In this document: positions 58,860 to 64,000 of the stretch, piece after piece | Numbering within the stretch: position 1 is the first letter of the stretch | Layout: each line of letters opens with the position of its first letter | Assembly (NCBI RefSeq): GCF_037042905.1 | Contig: NC_087247.1 | Coordinates: 60,039,920-60,103,919, forward strand | Direction of reading: 5' to 3' | From: Lytechinus pictus | Lineage: Eukaryota; Echinodermata; Echinoidea; Temnopleuroida; Toxopneustidae | DNA length: 64,000 nt | Notes under the pieces: model-generated | Databases searched by the model: none | Told to the model about the DNA's origin: nothing | Seen by the model: only the letters and a program-made list of their open reading frames with translations | Position numbers and translations under genes: made by a program

Positions 58860-60130
58860 CGAATTCTACAAAAGTAAACATAATCCTATATAATATCATG
58901 ACGAGTATCGCACTGATTAATAGTATATCATTTATGTGCAATATAGATATAATATTTTGCGCTGTTTTTTTAATCAGAAATGCGCATCCGATAAATGTAC
59001 ATTGTTATCTTTCGCATATATAACATAAAATGATATATCTTGTATCTTATTTCATTTTTTTCACTATATATGACATGACAAACAATTATTATGTATTAAT
59101 ATTCGGTTAGCGCTAAAATGGACGAAATTGAGATGCGGAACACAAACATTATACTATTGATAGTTTTCACAAACTATAATTTTTAGTAAATCACGATTTT
59201 ATATTTCATAGTGCCATATATGTGTGTGTAATATTCCAAATTGAAATGCATATTTAACTCCAAATATAAATGATCGCATATCAAAGGGAATCAAAATTTC
59301 TTACAAATCCCGTCAAAAGGTCAAAATGCGTGATTTTCGACAGCCTTTCAGATTTTACGCTAAAAATGATACTTTCACGCAAAAGTGCACTTGGCATCCG
59401 CCCGTACGTTATTCCATGGACCTGTAGTAGGTCCATGGTTATTCCTTAGTATTTCCGCAAGACTTTTAGCTGGGATGCAAAGAATTGACAGTTTGTGCTA
59501 TTGAATTAAAAACTTGCTTTAGTATGTATTTATACATGTAATTAAAAACTCGCTTTAGTATGCACTTTATACATGTAATTATGTACATAATGTACGGTAT
59601 TTTCAATTTTTATTTTCAAAATGCGCACCTGGTAAAATGCACATTGTCTCCTTTCGGATTACATAAAATTAGATATTTCCATCTTACTTGAAAATTCTTT
59701 TAATATTTGTGGCATTAGGGCATTTACTATACATTCGATGGATAAACGAATTGAAATCGAAGAATTTAAGTTGCGTAAAAAACTTCAAACTATTGATAGT
59801 TTTCACAAACTTTTATTTTGAGGAAATCGCGGTTTTATGTTTCACTGCGCTATATGTTTGTGTGTAATATTCAAATTTAAAATGCATATTTATGAGACTT
59901 ATAATTTGAAACTCTGAATGAAAATAATTTCCTATCAAAGATAATCAAAGATGTGATGATAATCCGTCAAAATATCAAAATGCGTGATTTTCGACATTCT
60001 TTCAGATTTTACGCTAAAAATGACACTTTCACGCAAAAGTGCGCTTGGCATCCGGCCGTACGCTATTCCTAGGTATTTTGGCAAGACTATTAGCTGGGAT
60101 GCCAAGCATTAGCAAGCATTAACAAATTTT
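58860..60130 (+). repeat. ~655-bp tandem duplication
   Basis: TTGATAGTTTTCACAAACT, ATGCGTGATTTTCGACA, TTACGCTAAAAATGA and CTTTCACGCAAAAGTG each occur twice, about 655 bp apart (for example near 59,325 and 59,980). The first copy has an extra 25-nt hairpin. Confidence 0.88.
59408..59443. mobile_element. 25-nt hairpin insertion with 5-bp duplication
   Basis: CCATGGACCT, GTAGT, AGGTCCATGG (59,414-59,438) is flanked by TTATT on both sides. The sister copy of the tandem duplication reads CGCTATTCCTAGG with no hairpin. Confidence 0.65.
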
Positions 60131-60204
60131 GCCGTCCAAAGTATAAAAATCGTTTTGGCCGGTCTACTATTATATGCAATTAGGTTTATTCATTTTTTTT
60201 CCTC

Positions 60205-60545
60205 CAAGAACTAGAAAAATTGGATTGACAACTGATTTAGTGCATTAGATATTTATTGCTGCAACTTATTTCATGATAAGGGAGACATATTATTCACACA
60301 CGTATGAAATAATGAAAATAATATGATTTTATGTAATAACATAAGAAAACAGGTGGAGATGTGACATCATCAGCCCACCTAATGAATATTCATGACGACT
60401 GTTTTCACAAAATATTGATAAACTTTAAACTTCAATAACTTTATTATCTGTTGTCCGATTTTGATGAAATTTTCGGCATTTTGCTCAGTAAATTCTACTC
60501 TATGTATTAAGATATAAATATTTTTAGCCCGGACCATCCCTTTAA
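60205..60545 (-). mobile_element. TTAA-ended MITE remnant
   Basis: In reverse complement it starts TTAAAGGGATGGTCCGGGCT and continues AATATTTATATCTTAATACA, a terminus I recall from TTAA-duplicating (Kolobok-type) MITEs in many animals. The other end is not clear. Confidence 0.6.
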
Positions 60546-60556
60546 GGCCTAGGTCA

Positions 60557-60584
60557 AGATAGATAGATAGATAGATAGATGGAT
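60557..60584. repeat. (GATA)n microsatellite
   Basis: About six GATA units then GATGGATAAATA. Confidence 0.9.
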
Positions 60585-60599
60585 AAATATTTCGTATTA

Positions 60600-61220
60600 A
60601 GAAGGTTTTATTTGTGAACAACTTCAATTCATGTACAAAATAAAATACATACATCAAACGGAATATCATCTCTTTACAAATTAATATGTATATTATTGAA
60701 AACTCGTATATTTAACACTTTATATGTTTACTTTTTTTCCTTGAATGCTACAATAAAACCCAATAAACACAACGTACTCAACTTTTTTCTAGTGTCAAAT
60801 ATACACAACATAAAAAAGAGATTTTCCAAATACACAAAATAAATCATTGATAAAACCTAGTCGAACTGAAGCCAATAAACAAATCATAAAAAACCCACCA
60901 CCTCGTTACTCATAATATTTCTTATCCTAATCGCACAATCTCGGCCCTAGACCCCCCTAGACCCTATATGCCACCCCCTCCCGACCCTTTGTTGTTGCTG
61001 TTGTATCAATATACACACACGTATGCCTACATACACTTATACATGTTCACACATATATGTACCTATGTAAATATTAAAACCAAAAATAGGAGTTTGAAAA
61101 ATAGCAAACAAGCAAAAAACAAACAAAAAAAAAAACACAGAAGCGACCCCCCCAAAAAAAAAAAACAGAACCCCTCCCAACCCCATGGTATGTTTGTGTC
61201 CCCCAACCTCTAACCCTACT
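60600..61220. other. no gene; low-complexity
   Basis: A-rich and C-run sequence, including homopolymer C and A stretches at 60,950-60,975 and 61,120-61,170. Confidence 0.5.
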
Positions 61221-61221
61221 C

Positions 61222-61275
61222 AGATAGATAGATAGATGGATGGATGGATGGATGTATGGATAGATAGATAGATAG
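61222..61275. repeat. (GATA)n/(GATG)n microsatellite
   Basis: AGATAGATAGATAG, then GGATGGATGGATGG, then AGATAGATAGATAG. Confidence 0.9.
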
Positions 61276-61279
61276 GCAT

Positions 61280-62347
61280 ATTCAAGTGGGGGAGGGGGCT
61301 GAGCCAAAGACCGTCCAAACTAAAAAAATGAAATTCTAAGCATTTTTTGTAATCATGAACAGGATAGGTATATAATAAACAATGCGAGCGCGAAGCGCGA
61401 GTGGAAATCTTTTTTTTATATAGATTGTTAGACCTAAAAACGGGGCACTCTATTGTAAACCATAAAGATGGGTTATTGGGTATCTTCCTACATTAATAAT
61501 GCGAGCGCGAAGCGCGAGCATAACATTTTTGATATTCTGATCTGAAAAAAGGTCAATTTAAGCACTATTGTAAATGGAAATTATGAAGTGGATATGGATT
61601 GCACGTAATAGATGATGCAAGCGCGAAGCGCGAGCTTATATTTTTCAAATTATTTTGACCTAGGACCGGGACATTCTAACGGACATTTTTTCATCATATG
61701 AAAATGGTCATCTTCCTATTCCTCTTCCTAAGCGCGAAATGAAACTTGTCGATATTCCATTCTGAAAAAGGGACAATTAAATAATTAGGAATTCATGAAA
61801 ATGTTATTTATTAATCTAGTAACCCCAATGAGAGCTCGAAATCTGTTGATATCAAGGCTTGAAAACTTAATATTTTAAGCACTTTTGTAATTGTGAATAT
61901 GATGCATGGGTTAATATTTATTTAATATACTCACCAATAAAAATGCAATGAAAATGTTGATACTCAGACCATAAAACGGACAATTTACAGCTAAGCATGA
62001 AAAAAAATCAATTTGTAAATTAAATAAAATAATGAAAGCTCGATGTTCGTGCTGAAATGGATTTCAAAACTTGATATTTTAAGCTTTATATCTGCCTATT
62101 GAGTATGTATCTCAGATATCGAACATGCAATGCGAGCGCGAAGCGCGAGCACAAATTTTATATTGCAATATGAAAGATACTTTTTTTTAATTTTCAACGT
62201 CTTACCCTCACCTTTTTTATTGACTCGTCTTCCTCTCTTTTCCCTTTTTTCCTTTCCTCTTTTCCTTCTTTTTTCTTCTTTCCCCCTTTTTTCTTTTTTG
62301 GCTCCACCAAAAGAGGGGGGAGGGGCCCCTCAGGCCCCCTGGATCCG
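61280..62347. mobile_element. second hAT-like element with ~118-bp GCGAGCGCGAAGCGCGAGC units
   Basis: The motif occurs near 61,384, 61,502, 61,619, 61,730, 61,833 and 62,131, with the same spacer text as 43,229-44,830 (ATTAGGAATTCATGAAAATG; GAGAGCTCGAAATCTGTTGA). The right end is CCCCCTGGATCCGCC, the hAT-MITE terminus. The left end is not clear. Confidence 0.78.
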
Positions 62348-62615
62348 CCTATGGGCTGACCGTGCAAAAAATCACAATCATAATTATTATGTTTTTTGTA
62401 CACGGTTTTGGAAAAAAAGTGGGGGGGGGGGGGTCGTGTCACTTTTTTCTCTGTGTGCAAAATAACCACCTAAACAATTAAGTTCTTCGCGCGCTTCAAT
62501 ACACATTTTGCCACTAAACAATTAAGTATTCGCTAGAATAGGAGCCCTAAAAAGCTCAGCTGTGAACCCCCCCCCCCCTAAATACGCGGCCCCGCGATTG
62601 ACCAGTCTTTCTAAT
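62348..62615. mobile_element. relative of the 28,473 MITE
   Basis: GGCTGACCGTGCAAAAAATC and TTTTTTGTACACGGTTTTGG match the interior of 28,473-28,648 in reverse complement. The right side has a C-run then CGCGGCCCCGCG. It abuts the previous element. Confidence 0.65.
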
Positions 62616-62689
62616 TCTAAACCACCTTTTTTGGGGTCACGCATGTGTACAGCAATATATTTGACTCCCCCCCCCCCCCGGGCGAGGAT

Positions 62690-63009
62690 CATTGTACTGA
62701 ATAATAGTACCGGTATGCGTGACATCGCACTCCACTACCCTATACTTCTGCACGTAAGTATCGACTCCTATTAGTATTTGTTAATGTTTACATTTCTACA
62801 ATGTGCACTTTTTTTCATATCAAATATGTACAGTGTTTTTCTGCATGGCTGTAAGTGACTGTTTGAAATGAACGACATCTTACATCCACAGTACTCAAGT
62901 TCATGGCCTACAATTCACATGATTCAGCGAGGAAACAGATCGAAATACATCGTTGGACTGAACGACAGTACAAAGTACGACTATACTCTGTAAAGAGGAC
63001 TGTATACTC
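62690..63009 (+). other. possible two-exon coding remnant
   Basis: A frame ending MRDIALHYPILLH meets a consensus donor CAC|GTAAGT at 62,753/62,754. An acceptor TACATCCACAG at 62,890 opens a frame ending RGNRSKYIVGLNDSTKYDY, then Thr-Leu and TAA. The joint is in frame. I do not recognise the product. It could be the end of an upstream gene, a retroelement or chance. Confidence 0.25.
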
Positions 63010-63219
63010 AACGGAAGAAGAAGAAGAAGAAGAACAAGTGTTACACATTTTAAAAATCAGCAATAAATAAATAGGTAGGCATGATCGAGTTCCATTTTTT
63101 TTTTTTGGGGGGGGGGCAAATGAAGCATAGTCTTGATCTGCATTACCGCTAAGTTTATTTCACTCAGATTGTTTCATTTTCTTATTTGTACATTGTACAA
63201 TATAGTAGGCCTCCTTCAT

Positions 63220-63821
63220 TTAAAGGAAAATAAAACCTTTGGAACAAGGTAGCTTGTGTGAAAACAGAAAAATAAATGAAAAAAGATCAACGAAAGTTTG
63301 AAAAAAAATCGAACAAGTAATAAAAAAAGTTATGTGCATTTGAATATTGCGATCGCTAATGCTATGGAGATCCTCCCATTAATGGCAATGCGAAAAAGAT
63401 GTGTGATGTCACTTGTGAACAACTCTCCCAGTACCTTATATTTCACTTAAACTGCCTCATTTATCACATCAGTAGATCATGTATTATTTCTATAGGAGGG
63501 CATGCAATACATAATTTCAAATAATACATAATGGATAAAGAGTTTGTATCACCATAAGAAAGAGCAAAAAGAGACATTTTGTGGGTGTTTTATAGTCCAC
63601 CAACGGGAAAGTTGTTCACATGTGACATCACACATCTTTGTCGCATTGCCAGTGGAAGGATCTCTGGGCATGGCATTAATGATTGCAATATTGAAATGCT
63701 CATAACTTTCTCATTATTTGTCTGATTTTTCTCAAATATAGTTTGTCCTTGTTATTTGATTTTTATGTTTCCTCACAAGTAGTCCACATGCATATGTTCC
63801 AAAGGTTTCATTCCCCTTTAA
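63220..63821. mobile_element. TTAA-flanked MITE
   Basis: TTAA at 63,220-63,223 and 63,818-63,821. Ends read TTAAAGG..AAACCTTTGGAACA and the inverse TGTTCCAAAGGTTT..CCTTTAA. Inner segments GTGATGTCAC/TGTGACATCA and CCATTAATGGCAATGCGA/TCGCATTGCC also pair. About 600 bp, non-coding. Kolobok-type by its TTAA duplication. It ends 21 bp before a splice acceptor. Confidence 0.8.
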
Positions 63822-63898
63822 CTCAACTATCCTCTTGCTCAGGTCAAGCTCTCGATCCCGGCACTTGAGAATAAATTTGTGTAGCAACATCAGCCATC

Positions 63899-64000
63899 AT
63901 GGCTTCATACACGATCAGGAAAGGCAGAATAGAGGACTGTGAAGCTCTCTTCGAGCTTGCTATGAAACTCCGTGTACACACCGGTGATGCAGTTTTCGGA
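63899..64000 (+). CDS. GNAT acetyltransferase, SAT1/SAT2-like, first coding exon (cut by window edge)
   Basis: 34 codons, open at the right edge: MASYTIRKGRIEDCEALFEL followed by AMKLRVHTGDAVFG. The start resembles spermidine/spermine N1-acetyltransferase and thialysine acetyltransferase (xxxIRxAxxxDCxxIxxLIxELA), which transfer acetyl groups from acetyl-CoA to polyamines or amine amino acids in the cytosol. The ATG is preceded by 5'UTR from a likely acceptor CCTCTTGCTCAG at 63,842. The catalytic part lies outside the window, so substrate cannot be inferred, and the second helix diverges from SAT1. Frame bias and the start context support a real exon. Confidence 0.7.
   Translation, partial: MASYTIRKGRIEDCEALFELAMKLRVHTGDAVFG

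Overview
This is intron-rich, AT-rich, repeat-dense animal genomic DNA. Recognisable metazoan exons, echinoderm-style dispersed repeats (including the GCGAGCGCGAAGCGCGAGC family) and a replication-dependent histone H3 fragment suggest an echinoderm, most likely a sea urchin; the species call is inference. Only three conserved protein-coding loci are supported. (1) Hedgehog exons 2 and 3 (12,595-14,787, + strand); exon 1 was not found and presumably lies upstream of the window. (2) A seven-coding-exon NHEJ1/XLF gene (40,052-32,472, - strand), a DNA double-strand-break end-joining factor. (3) The first coding exon of a GNAT acetyltransferase of the spermidine/spermine acetyltransferase type, cut by the right edge (63,899-64,000, + strand). 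Hedgehog and NHEJ1 are convergent neighbours about 18 kb apart. In mammals IHH and NHEJ1 are also neighbours, and NHEJ1 introns carry IHH enhancers, so the pairing looks like deep conserved microsynteny.

Layout: 1-12,594 is Hedgehog 5' intronic sequence with a hairpin MITE, AT and trinucleotide microsatellites, a mariner-type element (5,573-6,539) and a roughly 220-bp satellite of about ten units (10,140-12,160) just upstream of exon 2. The interval 14,800-24,900 is intergenic, with several small DNA elements whose target-site duplications are readable (430-bp hairpin element, hAT, mariner, Harbinger-like) and a Penelope-like palindrome. 24,871-29,191 is a three-level nested transposon. 30,040-31,860 is a decayed BEL/Pao retrotransposon. 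32,472-40,094 is NHEJ1, whose second coding intron carries a tandem repeat with DR1 nuclear-receptor motifs.

The interval 41-63 kb is almost entirely repeats: a 118-bp minisatellite element, an inverted second copy of the 24.9-kb element, a LINE whose ORF contains an embedded histone H3 fragment (46,019-48,405), and a dense cluster of foldback and palindromic elements at 50-56.5 kb. Several families can be dated relative to each other from empty sites and target duplications. A second 118-bp array, a 655-bp tandem duplication and TTAA-flanked MITEs lie before the acetyltransferase exon.

No tRNA, rRNA, CRISPR array or bacterial-type gene is visible. Most short ORFs are chance frames in repeats or microsatellites. 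The most unusual observations are the Hedgehog/NHEJ1 pairing, the H3-LINE chimera, a Hedgehog Hog domain with only its catalytic cysteine, and mobile hairpins with recoverable empty sites.
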